A stretch of 5,231 nucleotides of DNA. It comes from an uncultured Bacteroidota bacterium. GTDB taxonomy: Bacteria; Bacteroidota; Bacteroidia; Bacteroidales; VadinHA17. The position numbers were made by a program, and so were the translations under genes. The notes beneath the pieces were generated by a model that worked only from the letters and a program-made list of their open reading frames with translations, was not told the DNA's origin and ran no database searches. The stretch spans positions 1 to 5,231 of the forward strand of contig CAIPJU010001087.1 of the NCBI GenBank assembly GCA_903865465.1. Reading direction: 5' to 3'. Shown one piece after another: positions 5,197 through 5,231 of this stretch. How positions within the stretch are numbered: position 1 is the stretch's first letter; each line of letters opens with the position of its first letter.

Positions 5197-5231
5197 ATGA
5201 TAGACGGAGCGACTCACTTAAACATGAAAAA
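5197..5231 (+). CDS. possible start of a further gene, truncated by the window edge
   Basis: An ATG at 5197 opens a frame (MIDGATHLNMKK) that runs off the right edge; an internal ATG at 5224 (MKK) in the same frame could equally be the start. It lies 34 bases after the yajC stop on the same strand, consistent with a continuing operon. A competing open frame, in phase with yajC, also reaches the edge and has a GTG at 5184. Only 11 complete codons are available, so neither the gene nor its family can be identified. Confidence 0.3.
   Translation, partial: MIDGATHLNMK

Noticed and set aside
5163..5231. In-frame open stretch after the yajC TAG (possible readthrough extension)
   Set aside because: Twenty-three open codons are expected often by chance, yajC already has its normal length, and no readthrough signal is seen.

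Overview
The window looks like a chromosomal segment from a member of the Bacteroidota, probably an environmental or uncultured Bacteroidales-like lineage. Three things support this: (i) promoters of the Bacteroidota type (-33 TTTG / -7 TAnnTTTG) precede several genes; (ii) start codons lack clear Shine-Dalgarno sequences and sit behind A/T-rich leaders; (iii) the gene content is typical of the phylum (DUF3276 PUR-like protein, N-terminally enlarged NusB, DUF1573 lipoprotein next to yajC). The species cannot be named from this sequence.

Layout. Positions 3-50 may be the last codons of an upstream gene. Positions 104-2140 carry carbamate kinase (arcC) followed by an ornithine carbamoyltransferase of the ArcB/ArgF type. 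Together these can turn citrulline plus phosphate into ornithine, CO2, ammonia and ATP, or run the transferase anabolically. No arginine deiminase or transporter is visible. A hairpin terminator at 2173-2207 separates this block from two minus-strand genes read towards it: a DUF3276 (PUR-domain) protein at 2727-3125, then a DUF456 membrane protein at 2208-2687, apparently one operon driven by a well-formed promoter at 3165-3194.

The 256-base divergent intergenic region (3126-3381) holds that promoter and an equally good plus-strand promoter (3326-3355) for the rightward cluster: nusB (transcription antitermination, rRNA synthesis), a DUF1573 lipoprotein whose start overlaps the nusB end by 11 bases, and yajC (Sec translocon accessory subunit) 19 bases later. 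The start of a further gene may lie at the right edge (about 5197 onward) but is cut off.

Most of the window is housekeeping or core metabolic DNA. I see no mobile element, CRISPR array, RNA gene, phage gene or defence-type cassette, and no convincing undescribed system. The points worth a second look are modest: the ornithine-specific transferase in a probable Bacteroidota genome, the large insertion in NusB, palindromes lying over promoters, a G8 tract in the carbamate kinase active-site coding region, and the uncharacterised DUF3276-DUF456 pair.
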